A model generated the notes under the pieces. It worked only from the letters and a program-made list of their open reading frames with translations. It was not told the origin of the DNA and searched no databases. A stretch of 13,061 nucleotides of DNA from DATLBY01 sp035526665 (lineage in GTDB: Bacteria > Acidobacteriota > Terriglobia > Bryobacterales > Bryobacteraceae): contig DATLBY010000176.1 in NCBI GenBank assembly GCA_035526665.1, positions 1 to 13,061 of the forward strand, read 5' to 3'. The position numbers and the translations under genes are program-made. Below are positions 6,457-13,021 of this stretch, one piece after another. Position 1 is the first letter of the stretch; every line of letters starts with the position of its first letter.

Positions 6457-7761
6457 CAGCGTTCGTGCCAGACTCAATCCTTCTTCCTTGGTGTGGATGC
6501 GTCCCTCCAGTTGCGCGTCTTCCACGGCGCTCAGCACGTCTCCAAACTCCGGCCCCGGTGTGTAACCGGCCGCAATCAGATCCCCGCCGGTCAGCAGCCG
6601 CGGCGGAGCAATCTCCTCCTGCCCGAACTCGTCCCTTTTTCCCGCGATGAATTCATAGTTGGCGAGCGAACCATGACTCGACTGGCAGTCGAGGCGGTGC
6701 AGTTCCATATGCTCCTGAAACTCAGGCAGCCTCAGGAAGCGCTTTAGGGTGCTCTCTTTCATCACGGGTGCATCCTTGAACTTCATGTGATTTGCCACCA
6801 GGGCCAACACCTGGTCGATCTGCTCATTGGAGAATCGCAGGCGCGTGAGAATGGAGCGGCCGATCTCGACTCCCGCTTCTACATGGCCATCGAACCGGAT
6901 ACGGTCTGCCACCCGATAGGTGGGCGGCTTCCCCACGTCGTGCAGCAGGACGCCTAGCGCCAGCGTCGCGGATGGATTCTTCAGACCATCGAGCATCAAC
7001 ATGGTGTGGGTCCAGACATCGCCCTCCGGATGAAATTGCGGCGGCTGCTCAACTCCCTTCATCGCCGCGACTTCGGGCAATATCTCCTTTAGAAGACCGG
7101 TTCGTAGAAGCATTTCGAAGCCCCGCCGCGCCGAGCCCTCGGTTAAGATTCTGACAATTTCGTCGCGCACACGCTCGGCCGCGACGTCTTTGATCAAGGG
7201 GTGCAGGCGCACAAGGGCTGCTTCCGTCTCGCTTTCGATCTCGAAACTCAGCCGGGCCGCCAGGCGGACCGCGCGCAGCATTCTTAAATGATCTTCCCGG
7301 AAACGCGTTTCCGGAGTACCGATGGCGCGGATCAGTCCGGTTTTCAGGTCCTCCTTACCGCCGGTGTAGTCGATCACGTCTCCGGTGGCGGGGTCGAAAA
7401 GCAGGGCATTGATTGTAAAATCACGCCGGAGCATATCCTGTCTGGGATCGGTCTCAAAGCAGACCTCCGACGGGCGCCGCCCGTCGTTGTATTCGTGGTC
7501 GCTGCGAAAGGTAGCCACCTCGACGTGCACGCCGCCTTCCTGCACCAGTATGACCCCGAAGTGGGCGCCTACCTGTAGGGCATGGGGATACAGCGCGAGC
7601 ACCTGGGCGGGCGTTGCATCGGTGGCTATGTCATAATCTTTCGGCTCAATTGCAAGCAGCACGTCGCGAACGCAGCCGCCCACCAGGAAGGCCTTATATC
7701 CGCGTGCCTGAAGATCAGCGGCGATGGAATGCGCGAGTTGCGCGGCGATCGAATCCAGCAC
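6418..7761 (-). CDS. cca: CCA tRNA nucleotidyltransferase (class II) with HD domain
   Basis: A 447-aa enzyme that builds or repairs the CCA end of tRNA. The nucleotidyltransferase head holds GGCVRD (28-33) and the metal-binding pair Asp42/Asp44 (KDYDIAT). A flexible-loop region follows (about 85-110), then RRDFTINAL (112-120) and the base-recognition motif EDHLR (156-160) in FREDHLRMLRAVRLAARL. The C-terminal half carries an HD phosphohydrolase-like domain: WTH (His251), LLHDVGKP (His274-Asp275) and NHMKFK (325). This architecture occurs in bacterial CCA-adding enzymes and also in CC- or A-adding variants and poly(A) polymerases; motif D being EDxxR supports tRNA nucleotidyltransfer. The start is a GTG with no Shine-Dalgarno sequence; no in-frame ATG lies between it and the core motif. 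It is divergent from the transporter gene across only 23 bases. Confidence 0.88.
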   Translation of the reverse strand: MLDSIAAQLAHSIAADLQARGYKAFLVGGCVRDVLLAIEPKDYDIATDATPAQVLALYPHALQVGAHFGVILVQEGGVHVEVATFRSDHEYNDGRRPSEVCFETDPRQDMLRRDFTINALLFDPATGDVIDYTGGKEDLKTGLIRAIGTPETRFREDHLRMLRAVRLAARLSFEIESETEAALVRLHPLIKDVAAERVRDEIVRILTEGSARRGFEMLLRTGLLKEILPEVAAMKGVEQPPQFHPEGDVWTHTMLMLDGLKNPSATLALGVLLHDVGKPPTYRVADRIRFDGHVEAGVEIGRSILTRLRFSNEQIDQVLALVANHMKFKDAPVMKESTLKRFLRLPEFQEHMELHRLDCQSSHGSLANYEFIAGKRDEFGQEEIAPPRLLTGGDLIAAGYTPGPEFGDVLSAVEDAQLEGRIHTKEEGLSLARTLLDAGQLGSNHPL

Positions 7762-7772
7762 TTCAATGATCG

Positions 7773-7779
7773 TAGAATA
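7773..7779. promoter_or_regulatory. Candidate bidirectional promoter with overlapping -10 hexamers
   Basis: The heptamer TAGAATA reads TAGAAT (7773-7778) toward the transporter gene and TATTCT (7779-7774) toward the tRNA nucleotidyltransferase gene. Each matches TATAAT at five (forward) or four (reverse) positions. Predicted transcription starts would be near 7785 and 7767, almost at the GTG codons at 7785 and 7761. That would give leaderless or near-leaderless messages, consistent with the lack of Shine-Dalgarno sequences on either side. No convincing -35 box was found in either direction. Confidence 0.3.
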
Positions 7780-7784
7780 ACTGG

Positions 7785-10025
7785 GTGACCGAATCCACCG
7801 CTAAAACGGTAAGCATGTCAAAAGTGGTTGTAGCAACCACGGTCGCACTGTCGTTTATCTCATTCTGGCGGGGAGCCGCCATTGTGCTGAGCGACCTGGC
7901 CTCCACCATGTTTTACGTTGGTGGAATATCCGAGCAGGCGATTGGTAAATCCGCGCCCTGGTTCGTCATTGCGGTCCTGCTATTCAGTTTTGCCGTCCGC
8001 TCCATCTACATGGAAAGCTGCGGCATGTTCGTCCGCGGCGGCGTGTATGTGGTGGTCCGCGACAGCATGGGGCCGGGGCTGGCGAAGCTCTCCGTCTCCG
8101 CGCTGGTAGTCGATTACGTTCTTACGGGTCCCATTAGCGTGGTGAGCGCCGGCCAGTACCTGGGGCGTCTCTTGAACGAAGTGAGCGAGCTGCTGCATTC
8201 CGATTTCCGTCTTGAGCCAAACATGTTCGCCGCGATCTTCGGCGTAGCCGTTACAGGTTATTTCTGGCGCAGCAACATCAAGGGCATTCACGAATCCAGC
8301 GGGAAAGCGCTCCGGATTATGCAGATCACCACAGTGATGGTGGTAATCCTCATCCTCTGGTGCGTGATCACATTGCTGGTCCGCGGCAATGCACACTTGC
8401 CGCCCGCCCCTATCCCCGCCAATATTCACTTTGGCAAAGAAGCTCTGGGATGGTTTGAGGGAACGTTCTGGCCAAACCTTACGGTCATCACTCTGCTGAT
8501 TGGCTTTGGACACACGCTTCTAGCCATGAGCGGGTTTGAGACACTCGCCCAGGTCTACCGGGAGATCGCCTACCCGAAACTGAAGAATCTACGAATTACC
8601 GCCAACATCGTTTGCATTTATGCGCTGATCAGCACCGGGCTCGTCTCGCTCTTCGCGGTCATGATCATCCCGGATGCGATCCGGCCCAAGTACTACGACA
8701 ACCTCATCGGCGGCCTTTCCATGAACCTGGTGGGCCCGGACCTGATGAAGTTGATATTCCATGTATTTGTCGTGATCGTGGGTGTCCTGATTCTTTCCGG
8801 TGCAGTGAATACGTCCATGATCGGGGCCAACGGGATCCTGAATCGCGTAGCCGAAGACGGTGTTCTGCTCGACTTCTTTCGAAAACCGCATACCCGGTTT
8901 GGAACTACCGCCCGGATCATCAATTTAATCGCGCTGCTCCAGATCCTAACCATCATCGGCAGCCGCGGTGACGTCTATCTGCTGGGCGAAGCCTACGCGT
9001 TCGGCGTGGTGTGGAGCTTCTCGCTCAAGGGCCTGGGCGTGCTGGCCTTGCGCTTCCAGCGCCACGACCAGGAGTATAAAACTCCTCTCAACCTGAAGAT
9101 CGGAAAAGTGGAACTGCCCGTAGGTCTAGGCTTAAGCGTTTTACTGCTGTTCTTTGTCGCCATTGCAAATCTCTTCTCCAAGAAAATCGCTACTGTCTAC
9201 GGTGTCAGTTTCACGATCGTCCTGTTTGCGTTGTTCATTATTTCCGAGCACGTGAACAAGCGGCGGCGGACTGCCACACAGGGGCTGGAGCAGTTCAATC
9301 TGGATCATCAGCCGCAGATCAGCGGCGCGAACATTCACGCCCGCCCCGGCTGCGTGCTGGTTGCCGTGCGCGGCAACAGCAAGCTGGACCACCTCAAGCG
9401 GGTGCTGGAGAAGACGAACCTGCGCCGGCACGATATCGTCGTGATGACCGTACGTCCCGTAATGACCGGCGCCGGCGAGTATGGGCTGCGGGACGAGCAA
9501 CTATTCAGCGACTACGAGCAGGAGCTGTTCAGCAAAGTCGTACAGCTTGCCGAAAAGCAGGGAAAACCCGTGGAACTCCTGGCCGTGCCGGCGGTAGATC
9601 CGTTCGATGCCATGGTGCAAACAGCGGCCAATTTGAAGGCATCGCGGCTGGTTACGGGTGTTTCCGAGACGATGAGCTCTGATGAATTAGCCCGGAGAAT
9701 CGGCCTTTCCTGGGAGAAGCTCCCGGAACCGCGGCCGCCGTTCTCTCTGGAAATCATCAGCCCCGAAAGGCCCTCCGTTTACGTGAACCTGGGACCCCAT
9801 CCACCCCGGTTGTGGCCGGACGATGTGGATCGGCTTCACGAGATTTGGCTGGAGTTGAGCCGTCAAGAACAGCTTGGCTCCCGCCTTCATCACCGCGACG
9901 TTATTGGGCTTGCGTTGCGGCGCTTGGAGCAGGATCTGTCGAAGGATGATAGAACGGCGGTAATGGAGGATCTGAATCGGGAGCTGCAGGAACACAGCGG
10001 AGAGGCTGAGTCTACGCCTTCTTGA
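7785..10025 (+). CDS. APC-superfamily (amino acid permease-like) transporter with C-terminal UspA-like domain
   Basis: A 746-aa protein in two parts. Residues about 12-490 form a 12-helix APC-type permease. SFWRGAAIVLSDLAS lies in the first helix region, and the sixth-helix signature AMSGFETLAQVYREIAYPKLKN (248-269) matches the FxGxE...EI.NPxK pattern of amino acid permeases. SGAVNTSMIGANGILNRVAEDG (338-359) matches the family motif of helix 8. Residues about 520-650 form a soluble beta-alpha domain resembling universal stress protein (UspA): GCVLVAVRG, then HDIVVMTVRPV, then a closing TGVSETMSSDELARRIG in place of the usual ATP-binding GxxGxxxxxxxxxG(S/T). The last 100 residues are charged and helical. 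Starts GTG 7785 and ATG 7815 are both open and neither has a good ribosome site. The transported substrate is unknown; the tail probably senses a cytoplasmic signal. Confidence 0.82.
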   Translation: MTESTAKTVSMSKVVVATTVALSFISFWRGAAIVLSDLASTMFYVGGISEQAIGKSAPWFVIAVLLFSFAVRSIYMESCGMFVRGGVYVVVRDSMGPGLAKLSVSALVVDYVLTGPISVVSAGQYLGRLLNEVSELLHSDFRLEPNMFAAIFGVAVTGYFWRSNIKGIHESSGKALRIMQITTVMVVILILWCVITLLVRGNAHLPPAPIPANIHFGKEALGWFEGTFWPNLTVITLLIGFGHTLLAMSGFETLAQVYREIAYPKLKNLRITANIVCIYALISTGLVSLFAVMIIPDAIRPKYYDNLIGGLSMNLVGPDLMKLIFHVFVVIVGVLILSGAVNTSMIGANGILNRVAEDGVLLDFFRKPHTRFGTTARIINLIALLQILTIIGSRGDVYLLGEAYAFGVVWSFSLKGLGVLALRFQRHDQEYKTPLNLKIGKVELPVGLGLSVLLLFFVAIANLFSKKIATVYGVSFTIVLFALFIISEHVNKRRRTATQGLEQFNLDHQPQISGANIHARPGCVLVAVRGNSKLDHLKRVLEKTNLRRHDIVVMTVRPVMTGAGEYGLRDEQLFSDYEQELFSKVVQLAEKQGKPVELLAVPAVDPFDAMVQTAANLKASRLVTGVSETMSSDELARRIGLSWEKLPEPRPPFSLEIISPERPSVYVNLGPHPPRLWPDDVDRLHEIWLELSRQEQLGSRLHHRDVIGLALRRLEQDLSKDDRTAVMEDLNRELQEHSGEAESTPS

Positions 10026-10377
10026 CCCGGCTGCGAGCTTTCTTGACAGGCTTTTCCGTGAGAACAGCTGGCTCTGGCGCAGCCTCAATCTCTTCCGGCT
10101 CCTCAATGTCAACGGGTAGGGGCTCCGCCGGCATTTCCGGGTCGATCACGGCTGCCGGATCAATGCTGGCGAGCACGGAATTGAACAGCTCCATCTTCTT
10201 CAGATCTTTCTTGGAAGGAGGCGCGATCTCGTGTTGATAATTGTGGTCGTGATAGCACGACCGGCATCGCACCTTCGCCGCTTCATCGCTGACAATTGAA
10301 ACGATAGAGTGGTTTGTGAGCCGCCTGCACTTAATGCAGTAGTCATCAATTATGTCGCCCAGTCGCAGGTCGCTCAT
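10012..10377 (-). CDS. Small zinc-ribbon protein with acidic linker and basic tail
   Basis: A 121-aa protein of unrecognised specific family. The N-terminal 45 residues hold two CxxC knuckles, Cys14-Cys17 (DYCIKCRRL) and Cys38-Cys41 (VRCRSCYHD), the layout of a four-Cys zinc ribbon. A helical stretch (54-73) follows, then an acidic, proline-rich linker (about 78-106, for example DIEEPEEIEAAPEP), and a basic end (KPVKKARSRVKKA) resembling the tails of nucleic-acid-binding proteins. A regulatory or RNA/DNA-binding role is inference only. The start codon is the clear ATG at 10377, with only a weak purine stretch before it. The 3' end overlaps the convergent transporter gene by 14 bases, so the basic C-terminal codons are shared antisense with the end of the transporter. 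Confidence 0.75.
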   Translation of the reverse strand: MSDLRLGDIIDDYCIKCRRLTNHSIVSIVSDEAAKVRCRSCYHDHNYQHEIAPPSKKDLKKMELFNSVLASIDPAAVIDPEMPAEPLPVDIEEPEEIEAAPEPAVLTEKPVKKARSRVKKA

Positions 10378-10400
10378 TTAGTGCTCGGCACGGTTTTTGC

Positions 10401-10409
10401 AGTATATCA
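10401..10409. promoter_or_regulatory. Candidate divergent promoter for the zinc-ribbon and HlyD-like genes
   Basis: AGTATATCA reads TGATATACT on the minus strand, an extended -10 (TGn plus TATACT) toward the zinc-ribbon gene, and TATATC (10403-10408) on the plus strand toward the HlyD-like gene. Starts near 10394 and 10415 would give leaders of about 17-18 bases on both sides. No clear -35 box is visible. This is the second short divergent gap in the window with overlapping -10-like sequences. Confidence 0.35.
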
Positions 10410-10432
10410 AAGGAACTCAGAGACTCCGATCT

Positions 10433-11440
10433 ATGGTGTCAGCGCGGACGCTTCGTATTATTTGGGCGGCATTGGCCGCCTGTCTACTACTGATTATAGT
10501 AGGAGCTGGAATTTTCTGGATGGGAAGATACAGGGCCGCGAAACAGGCGGCCAAGCCGGTGCCGCCTCCCATTGTGATCGGCCCGGAGATCATCGCCTCG
10601 GGCAAAATACAGGCCCGGCAGGTGGTGCTGGTGCCCGCCCCCATCAGCGGCAAGGTGGATATGTTCCACGTGGAGGTGGGGCAGGAAGTCTACCAGGGCC
10701 AGTTGATCGCGCAGATCAAGAGTGAAGAGTTGGAAGGTGCGCGGGAAAGCGCGCTGGCCTCGCTCGAAAAGGCCCAGGCACGGGTGAACAGCCTGGATGC
10801 GGCCTTGATCGCCGCCCGGCTGGAAGCATCGCGGGCTCAGGCGGATGCCGCTCGCGCACGCCAGGAGTTTGAGCGGGCCGAAAAGCTCTATCAGCGCCAG
10901 AAGATGCTGCTGGAGCAGGGCGCCACGCCGAAACTCACGCACGACAAAGCGCTGAAAGAGCTTACGGCAGCCCAGGCGGAGCTCGACAACGCCGGCTCCG
11001 TCACCCGCCAGGCGGATAGCCGGGTGGAATCGCTGCAGAAAGAGCTGGATAACGCGCGCAAGGCGCTGGACGAGAACAACCAGGATCTGGAGGAAGCGAA
11101 AGCGGAACTGAGCGCCGGCGAGGTCCATTCTCCCGTGGACGGTGTCGTCTCAGAGAGACGCGGACAGCCCGGCGACGAAGTGAATCCCACCATGAAGGAC
11201 CTGTTCCAGATTGCTACGGATCTGAGCGCACTGGAGATTGTTGTGGAGCCGCAGCCTGCTGCCATGGCTCGGATTCACGCGGGCCAGAATGCGCTGATCC
11301 AGCTTCCGGAGATGCCCACCGAGGCTTTTCCGGGCACCGTGGACAAAGTGGAGAATGGTAGGGTTACGGTGCGCTTCGCCAGCCCGAACCCGGTGGTGAA
11401 ACCTGGGCTTACGGCAAGCGTGAAGATCAAGTTAACATAG
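10433..11440 (+). CDS. Membrane-anchored HlyD/RND-type membrane fusion protein
   Basis: A 335-aa periplasmic adaptor of an efflux or secretion system. One transmembrane helix (residues 9-29) anchors it to the inner membrane. The first half-lipoyl segment is VPAPISGKVDMFHVEVGQEV (67-86). A long alpha-helical coiled-coil hairpin follows (about 98-226, rich in Ala, Glu, Lys and Arg, turning near GATPKLTHDKAL). The second half-lipoyl segment is VHSPVDGVVSERRGQPGDEV (231-250). The beta-barrel part (262-334) ends in PGLTASVKIKL, typical of the family. ATG 10433 was chosen: it precedes the membrane helix, and the open TTG at 10397 would add 12 residues and lie upstream of the predicted promoter. An AAGGA at 10410-10414 is 18 bases away, too far to help. 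No ABC or RND transporter or TolC follows within the window, so its partner is unknown. Confidence 0.87.
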   Translation: MVSARTLRIIWAALAACLLLIIVGAGIFWMGRYRAAKQAAKPVPPPIVIGPEIIASGKIQARQVVLVPAPISGKVDMFHVEVGQEVYQGQLIAQIKSEELEGARESALASLEKAQARVNSLDAALIAARLEASRAQADAARARQEFERAEKLYQRQKMLLEQGATPKLTHDKALKELTAAQAELDNAGSVTRQADSRVESLQKELDNARKALDENNQDLEEAKAELSAGEVHSPVDGVVSERRGQPGDEVNPTMKDLFQIATDLSALEIVVEPQPAAMARIHAGQNALIQLPEMPTEAFPGTVDKVENGRVTVRFASPNPVVKPGLTASVKIKLT

Positions 11441-11454
11441 AGAAACCGCCGCTT

Positions 11455-11550
11455 ATGCAATTTTTTAAGAACAGCCTTGTCGAGCCTCGGCGGATTAAGG
11501 TTATGTTCAAAACGAAGATGGCCAGAATGCGGAAGGCAGTAAATCAATGA
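11455..11550 (+). CDS. Possible 31-codon small ORF coupled to the lipoprotein gene
   Basis: In the otherwise non-coding 106-base gap after the HlyD-like gene, an ATG at 11455 opens a 31-codon frame (MQFFKNSLVEPRRIKVMFK at the start) that ends in TGA exactly on the ATG of the lipoprotein gene, as ATGA. The peptide is strongly basic. No Shine-Dalgarno sequence is visible upstream, so it may be chance. It could be a leader peptide that couples translation into the next gene. The rest of this gap shows no hairpin followed by a T-run; the TTTTTT at 11461-11466 lacks a stem before it. Confidence 0.3.
   Translation: MQFFKNSLVEPRRIKVMFKTKMARMRKAVNQ
11531..11536 (+). promoter_or_regulatory. Ribosome binding site of the 109-aa lipoprotein gene
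   Basis: GGAAGG ends ten bases before ATG 11547, slightly long but the only purine-rich match nearby. It supports that start. Confidence 0.45.
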
Positions 11551-11876
11551 AGAGGGGAACCCGTGTATTCATTTTCATCCTTTCTGCTGTAATCGCCGGC
11601 TGCGGCAGCGAGTCCATCGCCAATCCGGAAAGGGCTGTGGTGAGTGACTGCTATTGCGGTGAGTCTGAGGAATCTGCGTTAGACGCTTACAGAGCGATAC
11701 GGTTAAGCGACATGAAAACGGTTCTTGGCCTGATTAACCGGCGCAAGATTTCAGCGTTGGAGCCTGGAGACAAGGTGCATGTCGTCCTAATCCGCAATGG
11801 ATTGAGCCGAATCCGGATTGCATCCGGGTCAAAGATCGGCGAGAGGTGCTGGATTCCCACCAGCCTACTGCGATGA
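11547..11876 (+). CDS. Small predicted lipoprotein with SH3-like C-terminus
   Basis: A 109-aa protein with a type II signal peptide: MKRGTR, a hydrophobic stretch, and lipobox VIAGC with the modified Cys at residue 19. The mature protein should therefore be lipid-anchored, in the inner or outer membrane. Two further cysteines (DCYCGE, 35-37) lie close together. The last 40 residues (GDKVHVVLIRNGLSRIRI, then SGSKIGERCWIPTSLL) have the GxxVxV...V.I..G...G.xxWVpxxxL pattern of bacterial SH3-like domains. I do not recognise the family and assign no function. The stop overlaps the start of the next gene as ATGA, so these genes are probably translated together. Confidence 0.7.
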   Translation: MKRGTRVFIFILSAVIAGCGSESIANPERAVVSDCYCGESEESALDAYRAIRLSDMKTVLGLINRRKISALEPGDKVHVVLIRNGLSRIRIASGSKIGERCWIPTSLLR

Positions 11877-13021
11877 CACAGCATTGGGTGGGCTCGCGCC
11901 TCGCTGGTCTCGCGTTTGTGGCCTGTTCTCTGTTCGCCCAGACAACGGGAACGTCCTGCCAAGAGCGTGAGCAGGATTTTGAGAGGCTAATTTCTGTTCC
12001 CCAGCCAACAATGGCGTCCGTAGAAGCAGCATTTGGCGAACCAATCGCGATTGAGAAGACTTCGGTTGGACGGCTGGCTGTTTATAATTTTCCCGGCTGC
12101 CGTATCGAAGTACATCTGAACGCTGCTTGGGCACCATGGCTTATAAAGGCTAGGCCCAACGCGACCGCCGCGCCGACCCAAAAAACGAAGGAGGAGACGG
12201 AAATTGCAGAATTTACTCTGCCAACTCCTCCACAGATTGATACCTCCACCCATGCGCCTGTTCGTGCAAACCTATCCACGAAGAAAGTGAAGGCCCAAAA
12301 AGGCAGCATCGGCGGGAGAAAAATCGCTGCCGAGTCCTACTTTCCGGCGCTTACCTACGGCCCCAATGCCTGGTCGGTTATTTCGTTGCATAATCCTAAT
12401 GCTGTTGCAGTGGACCTTAGTGTGAGCGCTTACACCGCTACTGCCACGGAGCTTGTCAATGAAATGCTCTCGCTGCCCCCAAATGAAAAACGAGAGTTTC
12501 GCGTAGAGAGTCCATCGGAAGGTTTTCAATGGGCATTGGCCAAGGTTAGCCAATCGGTTCCAAAGGTCAAAGGTGTTTCGCTTGTCAACATCGAGGTCAA
12601 AATGCATAACCTTGTCGGCGATAACCTATTCACTTTACCGAGAGAATCCTCGATACCAAAACATAATATATTTGCAACTGATTACTCAGCAAAACTTTCG
12701 GATCTGCTTCTTTTTATTGGCAACGCCGATACTGGAACGGCAAGTATGACCATCTGTTTTTCCTATCAGCCGCCAATGTACTCAGGCTCACTGCTACTCG
12801 ATATCATCAGTGGTCCGAGTTTCTCATGTAACGAACGAAAAGATTTCACAATCGGCCCTTATGCGTCAGAGATGTATACTCTACCAAACAGAAGCGGCGG
12901 CTATTACATTTTTAAAGGAAGAGGGAAGAAGATGATCGTCCTTCCACTTCACGTAGAAGAAGGTCAAAAAAACAAATATGTAGTTGATTCGCGCCTTAGC
13001 TTTAGTGAGGCAAAACAATGA
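11873..13021 (+). CDS. Secreted protein with two beta-rich modules, function unknown
   Basis: A 382-aa protein with a signal peptide (hydrophobic 10-22, likely cleavage after FAQ near residue 23-25). The N-terminal domain (about 29-92) contains Cys29 and Cys76 and the pattern SVEAAFGEPIAIEK...VYNFPGCRIEV, loosely like SmpA/OmlA-type small envelope domains. A threonine- and lysine-rich linker (95-150) follows. Two beta-rich modules come next, about 156-212 (YFPALTYGPNAWSVISLHNP, LPPNEKREFRV) and 266-358 (LLLFIGNADTGTASMTICF, IGPYASEMYTLP). Both fit a beta-sandwich module I associate with acidobacterial secreted proteins, but no family name is claimed. ATG 11873 forms ATGA with the lipoprotein stop; the GTG at 11846 was rejected as it lies inside that gene. 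From about 12360 on, base composition is much AT-richer than upstream genes (19 G+C of 60 at 12661-12720). Confidence 0.7.
   Translation: MTQHWVGSRLAGLAFVACSLFAQTTGTSCQEREQDFERLISVPQPTMASVEAAFGEPIAIEKTSVGRLAVYNFPGCRIEVHLNAAWAPWLIKARPNATAAPTQKTKEETEIAEFTLPTPPQIDTSTHAPVRANLSTKKVKAQKGSIGGRKIAAESYFPALTYGPNAWSVISLHNPNAVAVDLSVSAYTATATELVNEMLSLPPNEKREFRVESPSEGFQWALAKVSQSVPKVKGVSLVNIEVKMHNLVGDNLFTLPRESSIPKHNIFATDYSAKLSDLLLFIGNADTGTASMTICFSYQPPMYSGSLLLDIISGPSFSCNERKDFTIGPYASEMYTLPNRSGGYYIFKGRGKKMIVLPLHVEEGQKNKYVVDSRLSFSEAKQ
13005..13010 (+). promoter_or_regulatory. Ribosome binding site of the truncated last gene
   Basis: GTGAGG lies seven bases before ATG 13018, inside the end of the 382-aa gene. 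It supports a real start there. Confidence 0.55.

Noticed and set aside
11441..11500. Intrinsic terminator after the HlyD-like gene
   Set aside because: CCGCCG (11445-11450) and CGGCGG (11488-11493) are complementary but 37 bases apart, and the T-run at 11461-11466 lies between them, not after a stem.
11477..11507. Promoter TTGTCG ... TATGTT before the lipoprotein gene
   Set aside because: Spacer of 19 bases and a poor -10 match; not better than chance.
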